From Halalkalibacter krulwichiae (GTDB lineage: Bacteria; Bacillota; Bacilli; Bacillales; Bacillaceae_D): 64,000 nucleotides of DNA. The position numbers were made by a program, and so were the translations under genes. Positions 47,292 to 55,188 of the stretch are shown one piece after another (position 1 is the first letter of the stretch; each line of letters begins with the position of its first letter). Below the pieces are notes generated by a model. The model searched no databases, was not told where the DNA came from, and was given only the letters and a program-made list of their open reading frames with translations. The stretch covers positions 3,619,501 to 3,683,500 of the forward strand of contig NZ_CP020814.1 of assembly GCF_002109385.1 (NCBI RefSeq), given 5' to 3'.

Positions 47292-48143
47292 TTAATTCGT
47301 TTTTGGAATGACCGCACCATCATAAGTTTCAATAATGAATTGTTGGACTTCTTCAGATTGAAGAATCTCAACTAATTTTAAAAGTTCAGGACGAGCTTCG
47401 TCTTCCGAACGCACAACAACTAAGTTTGGCTGAAGAACATCTTCACCTTCAAACTCAATTCCGTATTGCTCGATATCAACTCCGCCTTCAAGTGCATAGT
47501 TTGTGTTAATTACAACAGCGTCCCCTTCACCTGCTTCAAACGAAGGAGCAAGCATTCTCGCTTCTACTTGTGGCTCACCGAATTTAAGACCTTTCGGGTT
47601 AGATGAAATGTCATCAATCGTAGCTAATTGTCCTTCTTCTACATCAAGTTCAATTAAACCAGCACGCTCAAAAATAGGTAGAATACGACCGTGATCACTA
47701 ATCGAATCACTCATGACAATCGCTGCACCTTCCGGAAGCTCATCAAGGCTTGCATAATCTCTTGAATAAACACCAATTGGTTCAGCATGGATCGCACCAA
47801 TATCAACGAAATCATAATCATTCTCTTCGATTTGCATCGCTAGGTATCCCGGCGTTTGGAAGTAGTTAGCATCGATTTCTCCGTCACGTAATGCTTGGTT
47901 TGGCAGAATATAATCTTGGAACGTAATAATTTCAAGGTCAATTCCTTCTTCAGCTAATAAAGGCTGAACAAACTCTAGCACTTCTGTATGTGGAACAGCT
48001 GATGCCCCTACAACGATTGATGTACGCTCTTCGCCTGTTTCTTCTTCACCTGCAGTTTCAGGTGCTTCCTCTTCAGCACCACCGCACGCTACTAACGAAA
48101 GTGATAATGCTGCTGCTCCAATGATACTTAAAAACTTTTTCAT
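47292..48143 (-). CDS. metQ: Methionine-binding lipoprotein MetQ
   Basis: 283 residues. Lipobox SLVAC with Cys20 and an acidic linker, then the NlpA/MetQ fold with VGASAVPHTEVLEFV, FQDYILPNQALRDGEIDANYFQ-type region (about 80-101) and NTNYALEGG. Delivers methionine to MetNI. Last gene of metNIQ. Confidence 0.94.
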   Translation of the reverse strand: MKKFLSIIGAAALSLSLVACGGAEEEAPETAGEEETGEERTSIVVGASAVPHTEVLEFVQPLLAEEGIDLEIITFQDYILPNQALRDGEIDANYFQTPGYLAMQIEENDYDFVDIGAIHAEPIGVYSRDYASLDELPEGAAIVMSDSISDHGRILPIFERAGLIELDVEEGQLATIDDISSNPKGLKFGEPQVEARMLAPSFEAGEGDAVVINTNYALEGGVDIEQYGIEFEGEDVLQPNLVVVRSEDEARPELLKLVEILQSEEVQQFIIETYDGAVIPKTN

Positions 48144-48161
48144 CGTAATAAATCCCCCTTG

Positions 48162-48830
48162 TTATCGTTTGTCTGTTTTATTAGTTAAATAATCACCAAT
48201 CCATTGAATCAAAAAGACAATGAGTAGGATGACAATTGTTGCTACTAACGTAATTTGGCTATTGTTACGTTGGAAACCTTCTAAGTAAGCAAAGTGCCCC
48301 AATCCACCAGCACCAATAACACCAGCCATCGCTGTATAACTCACTAAGGCAATAGCTGTAACCGTAATTCCTGATATTAGCGCTGGCAAAGATTCAGGAA
48401 TTAACACTTTACGAATAATGTCCCAGTTGCTTGCTCCCATCGCTTGTGAAGCTTCTACAACACCTTTATCAATTTCTCTTAAAGCTATTTCAACCATTCG
48501 CGCATAAAAAGGTGCCGCACCAATAATAAGAGCTGGCAGTGCAGCGTTTGCTCCAAGCATCGAACCAACAAGCATGCGCGTAAAAGGAATTAATAAAACA
48601 ATTAATATAATGAAAGGAATTGATCTAAACACATTGACAATGAAACTAAACACGCTATTTACGAAGACATTTTCCCACAGATTGCCCTTGCTTGTTAAAT
48701 ATAATACAAGACCTAGAACTAAACCAATGATGAACGTTGCAGCAACAGAAATACTCGTCATATAAAGCGTTTCAAGTGTTGCTTCCCATAGCTTGTCCCA
48801 TTTTACTTTTCCAAATAATTGATCAATCAT
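48162..48830 (-). CDS. metI: Methionine ABC permease MetI (MetP)
   Basis: 222 residues with five predicted helices and the permease signature QAMGASNWDIIRKVLIPESLPAL contacting MetN (residues about 133-155). ATG 48830 lies 8 nt inside the end of metN, with GGAGGTGATTGTCC upstream. Named metP in B. subtilis. Confidence 0.93.
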   Translation of the reverse strand: MIDQLFGKVKWDKLWEATLETLYMTSISVAATFIIGLVLGLVLYLTSKGNLWENVFVNSVFSFIVNVFRSIPFIILIVLLIPFTRMLVGSMLGANAALPALIIGAAPFYARMVEIALREIDKGVVEASQAMGASNWDIIRKVLIPESLPALISGITVTAIALVSYTAMAGVIGAGGLGHFAYLEGFQRNNSQITLVATIVILLIVFLIQWIGDYLTNKTDKR

Positions 48831-49851
48831 GGACAATCACCTCCACTTCAACCTCTTTGTTCCGAATGAAAGTGATCGCTTTATCAATTTCAGATGGTTC
48901 TCCATTTAATGCGACAAACAATGTCCCATAAGAACCTTCCTGAATTTTTGTGATTTTCCCTTGAACAATATTGACTTCTATATCGAATTGACGAATTAAT
49001 TGTGTAATTAATGGACGCTCCGCTTTTTCTCCTACAAACGTCAATTGAACAATTTGACCTTCAGGGTGGTCTTCAAGCATTTGAGTAATGGCATCCACCG
49101 TTTCTTCAGGCTCAGTAATTTGTTTCACAAATTCCTTTGTCATATTCGCTTTAGGCTTACGGAATACTTCACGTACAGGACCATTTTCAACAACCTGCCC
49201 TGCTTCCATAACGGCTACTTTGTGACAAATCTTGCGAATGACATGCATCTCATGTGTAATCAAAATAATCGTTAAACCAAGCTTTTCATTAATATCAACA
49301 AGCAAATCAAGAATGGAATCCGTCGTTTTTGGATCAAGTGCGGATGTCGCTTCATCACAAAGCAATACTTTCGGATTATTAGCAAGAGCACGAGCAATCC
49401 CAACACGTTGCTTTTGACCGCCACTTAGCTGTGAAGGGTAACTTTCTCCCCGACCCTTTAAGCCAACGAGTTCAATTAATTCGTTCACACGCTTATCTCG
49501 TTCGACTTTTTTTACTCCAGCAATTTCTAATGGAAAAGCGATATTTTCACGAACCGTGCGTGACCAAAGTAAGTTGAAATGCTGAAAAATCATGCCGATT
49601 TCTTGACGAGCTTTTCTAAGCTCTTTTTGGTTTAACTTTGATAAGTTTTTTCCAGCTACTTCAACATCGCCCTCTGTCGGGCGCTCCAACATATTCAACA
49701 TTCGAATAAGTGTACTTTTCCCTGCACCACTGTATCCAATTATTCCATAGATTTCGCCTTCATCAATTTTTAGATCTATTCCATTAACGGCTGCAACCGG
49801 GCCATCTTTCGTTTGGAACACTTTGCGGATACCACTTAATGATATCATCAT
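48823..49851 (-). CDS. metN: Methionine ABC transporter ATPase MetN
   Basis: 342 residues. Walker A GYSGAGKST, signature LSGGQKQRVG, Walker B LLCDEATSALD and a C-terminal NIL/ACT-like domain (about 265-342) that in MetN binds methionine and inhibits transport. CAAGGAGGTTATAC precedes the start. Controlled by the SAM riboswitch upstream. Confidence 0.95.
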   Translation of the reverse strand: MMISLSGIRKVFQTKDGPVAAVNGIDLKIDEGEIYGIIGYSGAGKSTLIRMLNMLERPTEGDVEVAGKNLSKLNQKELRKARQEIGMIFQHFNLLWSRTVRENIAFPLEIAGVKKVERDKRVNELIELVGLKGRGESYPSQLSGGQKQRVGIARALANNPKVLLCDEATSALDPKTTDSILDLLVDINEKLGLTIILITHEMHVIRKICHKVAVMEAGQVVENGPVREVFRKPKANMTKEFVKQITEPEETVDAITQMLEDHPEGQIVQLTFVGEKAERPLITQLIRQFDIEVNIVQGKITKIQEGSYGTLFVALNGEPSEIDKAITFIRNKEVEVEVIVHD

Positions 49852-49939
49852 GTATAACCTCCTTGAAGCTCTTCTAACATAGTCTCGTCTAAGATGTCTA
49901 ATACTTCAATATTTCCAGAAAGCAGCTTTAGACATTTGG

Positions 49940-49985
49940 GCAAAACAAAAACCCTCCTGAACATCATGATGAACAGAAAGGTTAG
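49940..49985 (-). terminator. Expression-platform terminator of the SAM riboswitch
   Basis: On the minus strand AACCTTTCTG pairs with CAGGAGGGTT (G-U pairs included) around TTCATCATGATGTT, followed by TTTGTTTTG. Confidence 0.8.
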
Positions 49986-49998
49986 TAACGAGTCCTTT

Positions 49999-50112
49999 CT
50001 CTCATCTTTCAAAGCTTCATGCTTTGCAGGATTTAGCACCTTCTTAGATGTTGAATCATCTAACGGTTGCCGGGCATCGTAGGGCCAGTCCCTCCGCCAC
50101 TCTGGATAAGAG
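49999..50112 (-). ncRNA. SAM-I riboswitch (S-box)
   Basis: On the minus strand CTCTTATC (50112-50105) pairs with GATGAGAG (50006-49999) as P1. Between them are CCAGAGTGGCGGAGGGACTG, GGCCCTACGATGCCCGGCAACC and AAGGTGCTAAATCCTGCA, the canonical S-box core. It is placed in front of metNIQ and turns the operon off when SAM is abundant. Confidence 0.96.
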
Positions 50113-50141
50113 TTTCTTATATTATTTTTAGCAATGAGAGA

Positions 50142-50171
50142 ATAATAGCATGTAAGAAAAAAACTTGTCAA
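50142..50171 (-). promoter_or_regulatory. Promoter of the S-box metNIQ transcript
   Basis: TTGACA (50171-50166), 18 bp, TATTAT (50147-50142) on the minus strand, about 30 bp before the aptamer. Confidence 0.75.
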
Positions 50172-50342
50172 CAAATAACCTAAAAACAATTATAATCCAA
50201 AAATATACAGCGGAAATATTATAGCGGATCGTCTGTCTTGTTCTCTCTTTTTCTAACGAAAGCGATTCAACCGATTTAAGCATTGAGCTACTACAATGGA
50301 AGATTTTTTCTAAATTTGATATTTCCCTCTAGAACCATGCTT

Positions 50343-50380
50343 TATGAAAAGCCTGGCAGAGTTAATCATGCCAGGCTTTG
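50343..50380 (-). terminator. Terminator after yusG
   Basis: AAAGCCTGGCA with TGCCAGGCTTT, loop TGATTAACTC, then TCATAAAG; good stem, weak T tract. The rest of 50190-50415 shows nothing else. Confidence 0.75.
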
Positions 50381-50415
50381 TAGCGTTCGGATCAGTCCCT
50401 TGATCACTATTTTAT

Positions 50416-50652
50416 TTAGCACCAGCCCTCATCGCAGCCTTCTACATACGATTGAACTTGATTAGGATTTTCATTTTCGTAGCGGAAAATCTTATCATTT
50501 TCAAATTCAAAGCCTTCCGCCATCTCATGTTGAAACCCTTGGTTCGTTTCAATAACTTTACCAACTTTCGCGTTACCCATATATAAATTCATATGGCCAT
50601 CTTCATACTTCCCTTTAACTTTACTTGTAACATCAACTTTAATCAGATCCAA
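50416..50652 (-). CDS. yusG: YusG-type DUF2553 protein
   Basis: 78 residues, like B. subtilis YusG. Small beta-rich protein with MNLYMGNAKVGKVIE and a C-terminal pair of cysteines in VEGCDEGWC. Function unknown. GGAGGTTAGTGC precedes the ATG. Position between metNIQ and gcvH matches the yus order. Confidence 0.82.
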   Translation of the reverse strand: MDLIKVDVTSKVKGKYEDGHMNLYMGNAKVGKVIETNQGFQHEMAEGFEFENDKIFRYENENPNQVQSYVEGCDEGWC

Positions 50653-50727
50653 TGCACTAACCTCCTTACACAGAAGTTACTATTATTGTGTCCTTTTACA
50701 AAGAAGACAGTCATGGGGAATTCATGA

Positions 50728-50760
50728 AAAAGAGGAAAGGCACAACACCCTTCCTCTGTA
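50728..50760 (-). terminator. Terminator after gcvH
   Basis: AGAGGAAGGG with CCTTTCCTCT, loop TGTTGTG, then TTTTTC on the minus strand. Confidence 0.85.
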
Positions 50761-50773
50761 ATCGATATTTCGA

Positions 50774-51160
50774 TTAGTCTTCGCTAATCATTTCTTCATA
50801 TTGTTCAGCAGACATAAGGTTGTCCACTTCACTTGCATCTTTAGGCTCTACTACGATCATCCATGCTTTCTCATATGGTGACTCGTTAACGAACTCAGGA
50901 GAATCATCAAGATCTTCATTAACAGCAACTACTTTTCCGCTGATTGGTGCATAAAGTTCAGAAACCGTTTTAACTGACTCAACACTTCCAAATGGCTCGT
51001 CCGCTTCGATTTCGTCGCCTACTTCTGGTAGCTCAACAAATACGATATCCCCAAGCTCAGATTGTGCAAAATCGGTAATCCCAATACGAACCGCTTCTCC
51101 TTCTACTTTTACCCACTCATGCTCTTCAGAATACTTTAATTCCTTTGGTAAGTTACTCAC
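50774..51160 (-). CDS. gcvH: Glycine cleavage system H protein
   Basis: 128 residues. Carries the lipoyl group on Lys64 in [11 protein letters not shown]. Beyond glycine cleavage, Bacillus GcvH is the entry point of lipoate assembly: LipM loads octanoate on it, LipA (10299) adds sulfur. GTG 51160 is used because GGAGGG lies 7 nt upstream; the reading from 51175 overlaps that site. Confidence 0.95.
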   Translation of the reverse strand: MSNLPKELKYSEEHEWVKVEGEAVRIGITDFAQSELGDIVFVELPEVGDEIEADEPFGSVESVKTVSELYAPISGKVVAVNEDLDDSPEFVNESPYEKAWMIVVEPKDASEVDNLMSAEQYEEMISED

Positions 51161-51230
51161 AAAAAATCCCTCCACATGAAAATAATTATAATGATTACTA
51201 TATTATACCTAGTTTAACATAGAAACAACA

Positions 51231-51590
51231 TTATTTGTTCCATGTTTCTTCAAATTGTTCTTCTTTAAATCCTACTGTCACTGTTTCTCCATCCGTTGTA
51301 ATCGGACGTTTTATTAACATTCCGTCAGTTGATAAAAGCTCTAGCGCTTCATCTTCTGATAAATCTTTAAGCTTATCCTTTAATCCAAGCTCACGATACT
51401 TTTGCCCACTTGTATTAAAAAACTTTTTCAATTCAAGTCCACTTTTTTCATATAAGCTTTTTAATTCATCCTTCGATGGTGGGTTTTCAACTATATGTAT
51501 GTCTTTGACTTCGATGCCCTTTTCGTTGAACCATTTGCTTGCTTTTCTGCATGTTCCGCATTTTGGATATTGATAAAATACAACAGCCAT
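51231..51590 (-). CDS. yusI: ArsC/Spx-type thioredoxin-fold protein YusI
   Basis: 119 residues. N-terminal CGTC redox pair in YPKCGTCRKA, ArsC-family fold with FFNTSGQKYRE and the cis-Pro LIKRPI. Length and place match YusI. True arsenate reductases use a different set of cysteines, so a thiol-disulfide role is likely. Upstream of gcvH on the same strand. Confidence 0.85.
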   Translation of the reverse strand: MAVVFYQYPKCGTCRKASKWFNEKGIEVKDIHIVENPPSKDELKSLYEKSGLELKKFFNTSGQKYRELGLKDKLKDLSEDEALELLSTDGMLIKRPITTDGETVTVGFKEEQFEETWNK

Positions 51591-51624
51591 TTATCTATTC
51601 TCCTCCTTCCATTCTTCAACGTTA

Positions 51625-51789
51625 TTATTGCGTATCTAGCTCCTGTGCACAATTTTTTTGCTCATTATTTTCCGTATTCCAAGTACCTTGAAGTGCATCG
51701 TGAACCGAATCGATACTCACATCTTGCGCAAATTCCTCCTCGACACCAGTAAGAGGTCCTGTATATTGGATGTTTTCTTTCTTCTTCAT
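51625..51789 (-). CDS. Small acidic protein, unknown
   Basis: 54 residues beginning MKKKENIQYTGPLTGVEEEF, acidic and without membrane helix. GGAAGGGG lies about 9 nt before the ATG; a second ATG seven bases upstream opens a different, less plausible frame with a Cys/Arg-rich product. Stop 34 bp before yusI. Not a family I recognise. Confidence 0.5.
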   Translation of the reverse strand: MKKKENIQYTGPLTGVEEEFAQDVSIDSVHDALQGTWNTENNEQKNCAQELDTQ

Positions 51790-51889
51790 TCATTTATTCC
51801 CCTTCCGCTTTTTCCTAATCATAGCTTGTGTTACAAAAGTAAGAATCATGCAGTAGGTTTCGGACTCGAACCATAAGGGAAGCTAGAAC

Positions 51890-51922
51890 GACAAAGAAGC
51901 CCCAACCGGGACTTCTTTGCAC
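51890..51922 (-). terminator. Possible terminator after fadE
   Basis: GCAAAGAAGTCCC with GGGGCTTCTTTGTC, loop GGTT on the minus strand; T content afterwards is low, so efficiency is doubtful. It lies 80 bp after the fadE stop. Confidence 0.5.
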
Positions 51923-52002
51923 TAGAGAGGAGAATGCTCCATAAGAAAGGAGTATATTATTTTTTTGGAAAAGGAAATCCCCTTCCAAATTGATTAACAA
52001 GA

Positions 52003-53787
52003 CTAAACGACAAAGCGCTTTTCTTCTAGCACGACACCAGCAATTTGGCGTTTTTTTGCAACGACATTGATTGGCGTATGACGGGTGAGCTTACGTAAGA
52101 TACCTAACATCGTACGAAGTTTATCGCCTTCTTCCATTGCAACAAGCGATTCTTTTGCATGCGCTTCAATTCGGTTAAACGCTTCTTGACAATATACTTC
52201 AGTCATAAGAAGCTTTTGTGCAGCTTTAGTTGCATCAGCTTTGTTGATTGCTTTTTCGGTACGTAAAATTACCGACTCCATTGAGTAAATTTCACTAACG
52301 ATGTCTGCTACATTTGACAGAAGCTCTTGCTCATGTTGTAGCTTTTCACCATATTTTTGCGCACCATTCCCAGCGACCATTAAGAAAATCTTCTTTGCCA
52401 TCCCTAGCAAGTATTTCTCTTGCTCTAACGGCTCATCACCAATTTCTTGAGGCATTAGCATCATTAGTTCTTCTTGAAGTGCCATTGCCTTTTGTAAAAG
52501 AGGGAGTTCTCCCTTCATCGCTTTTCGCATAATCGTTCCAGGAACGAGAAGACGATTGATTTCATTTGTCCCTTCAAAAATTCGGTTGATCCTTGAGTCA
52601 CGGTACATACGCTCTACTTCATACTCGGCCATGAACCCGTACCCACCATGAATTTGAACGGCCTCATCGACAACGTAATCAAGTGCTTCAGATCCAACCA
52701 CTTTATTTAAAGAGCATTCAATCGCGTATTCTGCAATTGCATTTGCAACAGCGCGGCCATCTTTTTGTTCTTCATCCGATAAACCACCTAGACGTTCTTC
52801 AAACAAACCACCTGTCCGATAAATGGAACTTTCCGCTGCATAAGTAGCTGTTGCCATATTTGCAAGCTTCTCTTGAATGAGTGTAAATTTGCCAATTGGA
52901 GTTTTGAACTGCTTCCGTTCTGTTGCATACGTTGCTGCTAATTCAATTGCACGCTTTGCACTTCCAACACAACCAACTCCAAGCTTATAGCGTCCGACAT
53001 TTAATATGTTAAAGGCGATCAAATGACCTTTTCCAATTTCACCCAATACATTATCGACTGGAACTAACGCATCTTCTAAGATCAATGTTCGAGTTGAAGA
53101 TCCTTTAATGCCCATTTTCTTCTCTTCAGGTCCTGTCGATACACCAGCAAAATCTTTTTCAACAATAAAAGCAGTAAATTTTTCTCCATCGATTTTGGCA
53201 TAAACAACGAATACGTCAGCGAAAGCAGAATTCGTAATCCATTGTTTTTCTCCATTTAATACATAGTGTGTACCGGCGTCATTTAAAACGGCTGTTGTCT
53301 TTGCTCCTAAAGCGTCTGATCCTGAGCTAGGCTCTGTTAAAGCATAAGCTGCCAACTTTGCACCCGATGCAAGGTCAGGTAAGTACTTCGACTTTTGCTC
53401 GTGATCCCCAAAAAAGACGATAGGAAGTGAACCAATTCCAACATGCGCGCCATGACTTAATCCAAATGCACCACCACGCACAAACCGTTCTGATATTAAG
53501 GAAGAACTGATTTTATCCAAGCCAAGTCCACCATATTCTTCTGGAACATCTGCTCCTAGAAGACCTAACTCTCCAGCTTCTTTTAACAGCCTTACGGTAT
53601 GTTCAAACTTATGCTGCTCAATTTCTTCTAGAACAGGCTCCACTTCATTAATGACAAACTCTTCCGTCGTACGACCAATCATGATTTGTTCATCCGTAAA
53701 GTCCTCCGGTGTAAACACATGATCTGCTTGAATATCCTCAACTAAAAAGCTACCACCTTTAACTACTTTCTTTTCCGTTTGACTCAT
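52003..53787 (-). CDS. fadE: Acyl-CoA dehydrogenase FadE
   Basis: 594 residues: acyl-CoA dehydrogenase domain (about 30-410) with YALTEPSSGSDA and GYGFMAEYEVERMYRDSRI plus a C-terminal helical extension (about 430-594) typical for the Bacillus FadE (YusJ) group. First step of fatty-acid beta-oxidation. ATG 53787 chosen for AAGGAGGAACGGTCT. Last gene of fadN-fadA-fadE; between fadA and fadE is the duplicated hairpin region. Confidence 0.93.
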   Translation of the reverse strand: MSQTEKKVVKGGSFLVEDIQADHVFTPEDFTDEQIMIGRTTEEFVINEVEPVLEEIEQHKFEHTVRLLKEAGELGLLGADVPEEYGGLGLDKISSSLISERFVRGGAFGLSHGAHVGIGSLPIVFFGDHEQKSKYLPDLASGAKLAAYALTEPSSGSDALGAKTTAVLNDAGTHYVLNGEKQWITNSAFADVFVVYAKIDGEKFTAFIVEKDFAGVSTGPEEKKMGIKGSSTRTLILEDALVPVDNVLGEIGKGHLIAFNILNVGRYKLGVGCVGSAKRAIELAATYATERKQFKTPIGKFTLIQEKLANMATATYAAESSIYRTGGLFEERLGGLSDEEQKDGRAVANAIAEYAIECSLNKVVGSEALDYVVDEAVQIHGGYGFMAEYEVERMYRDSRINRIFEGTNEINRLLVPGTIMRKAMKGELPLLQKAMALQEELMMLMPQEIGDEPLEQEKYLLGMAKKIFLMVAGNGAQKYGEKLQHEQELLSNVADIVSEIYSMESVILRTEKAINKADATKAAQKLLMTEVYCQEAFNRIEAHAKESLVAMEEGDKLRTMLGILRKLTRHTPINVVAKKRQIAGVVLEEKRFVV

Positions 53788-53821
53788 AGACCGTTCCTCC
53801 TTCATATTTTAAGGTTCTAGC

Positions 53822-53995
53822 AGCTATTGTAAAAAAGGTAAAGTGCGACCTTTTTTTATGCTGAGTGGCAACGGCTTCTCTCCTTGCGCGACTTTTATGA
53901 GAAAACCGCTCATAAAAGTCTTTAAAACATTGCAAGGGCTCGCTCGTTGCGAGCTATTGTAAAAAAGGTAAAGTGCGACCTTTTTTACAATAGCT
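53822..53995. repeat. Duplicated terminator segment between fadA and fadE
   Basis: AGCTATTGTAAAAAAGGTAA plus AGTGCGACCTTTTTT (35 bp) is found at 53822-53856 and again at 53952-53986, 130 bp apart. The second copy is the left arm, loop and start of the right arm of the fadA terminator; the first copy lacks the right end of the palindrome. Between them is an independent perfect 12-bp hairpin GACTTTTATGAG/CTCATAAAAGTC (53891-53921). Confidence 0.85.
53952..53995 (-). terminator. fadA 3' hairpin with embedded stop codon
   Basis: Perfect stem AGCTATTGTAAAAAAGGT with its complement and loop CGCACTTT on the minus strand. The last two fadA codons and its TAA are in the left arm. It lies inside the operon before fadE, so it probably reduces rather than ends transcription, or protects the fadNA message. 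Confidence 0.75.
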
Positions 53996-55163
53996 CAAAT
54001 ACTCCTGCTGCTCCCATGCCGCCGCCGATGCACATGGTGACGATGCCGAATTGTTCGTTGCGGCGTTTCATTTCGTGTAGGAGTGTGAGCGTAAGTTTGG
54101 CTCCTGTACAGCCTAGGGGGTGACCTAGGGCTATTGCTCCTCCGTTGACGTTGACTTTTTCTTGGTCAAGGTTTAAATGTCGTATCACTTGTAGTGACTG
54201 AGAAGCAAAGGCTTCGTTTAATTCAAATAATCCGATATCTGATAATTCGAGTCCCGCTAGCTCTAACGCTTTTGGAATTGCTTCTACCGGTCCTATTCCC
54301 ATAATTTCTGGTGCGACTCCTGCTACAGCAAAACTTCTGAATTTCATCAATGGGCTGAGTCCATTGGCTAACGCTTCTTCTTTATCCATAATGAGCACTG
54401 CTGCTGCCCCGTCACTCATTTGAGAAGCATTTCCAGCTGTTACACTTCCTTTTGGATGAAAGGCTGGACGTAGCTTTGCAAGACTTTCCACCGTTGTTTC
54501 TGGACGGACTCCCTCATCCGTACTAAAAAGGACTTTCTTCTCTTTCAATTTATGATCTGCCCCGACTGAGCGAAGCGTGACATCAACTGATACTATTTCC
54601 TCTTTAAATCGTCCTGCCTCAATCGCTGCTTGGGCTCGTTTATGGCTTTCAATGGCAAATGCGTCCTGATCAGCTCTGCTTACTTTAAAGCGATTGGCTA
54701 CTTCCTCAGCGGTGTAACCCATCCCCATATAGTACTCTGGCTGTTCTTCGACAAGCTTTGGATTTGGTGCAATGACATGGCCTCCCATTGGAATCATGCT
54801 CATTGATTCTGCTCCACCAGCAATGATTGCTTTGGAATGACCAAGCATAATTCGCTCCGCACCATAAGCAATACTTTGTAGGCCAGAAGAACAATATCGG
54901 TTAATCGTGATAGCAGGAACCGTATTAGGCAATCCTGCTAAAGCAGAGATGTTTCGAGCCATATTCATCCCCTGTTCCGCTTCTGGCATCGAGCAGCCCA
55001 TAATGACATCTTCTATATGCCTAGCATCGAAATCACCTGCACGCTTTAACGTTTCACTAACGGTTAATGCGCCTAAATCATCTGGACGGACATTGACTAA
55101 TGTTCCGCGCTTTGCTTTTCCAACTGGTGTTCTCGCACCAGAAACAATTACCGCTTCTCTCAT
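53985..55163 (-). CDS. fadA: Acetyl-CoA C-acyltransferase FadA
   Basis: 392-residue thiolase for the last step of beta-oxidation. Catalytic Cys91 in NRYCSSGLQS, His in GHPLGCTGAK, and Cys379 in CIGGGMGA are all present. ATG 55163 matches the FadA N-terminus MREAVIVSGARTPVG and has GGAGG 9 nt upstream; another ATG is 6 nt before. 25 bp downstream of fadN. Confidence 0.95.
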   Translation of the reverse strand: MREAVIVSGARTPVGKAKRGTLVNVRPDDLGALTVSETLKRAGDFDARHIEDVIMGCSMPEAEQGMNMARNISALAGLPNTVPAITINRYCSSGLQSIAYGAERIMLGHSKAIIAGGAESMSMIPMGGHVIAPNPKLVEEQPEYYMGMGYTAEEVANRFKVSRADQDAFAIESHKRAQAAIEAGRFKEEIVSVDVTLRSVGADHKLKEKKVLFSTDEGVRPETTVESLAKLRPAFHPKGSVTAGNASQMSDGAAAVLIMDKEEALANGLSPLMKFRSFAVAGVAPEIMGIGPVEAIPKALELAGLELSDIGLFELNEAFASQSLQVIRHLNLDQEKVNVNGGAIALGHPLGCTGAKLTLTLLHEMKRRNEQFGIVTMCIGGGMGAAGVFELL

Positions 55164-55188
55164 GTTCATTCCCCTCCTATTCCAATGA

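Noticed and set aside
49848-50189. 113-codon frame upstream of metN on the minus strand
   Set aside because: It runs through the S-box aptamer and terminator; the conserved RNA explains the sequence.
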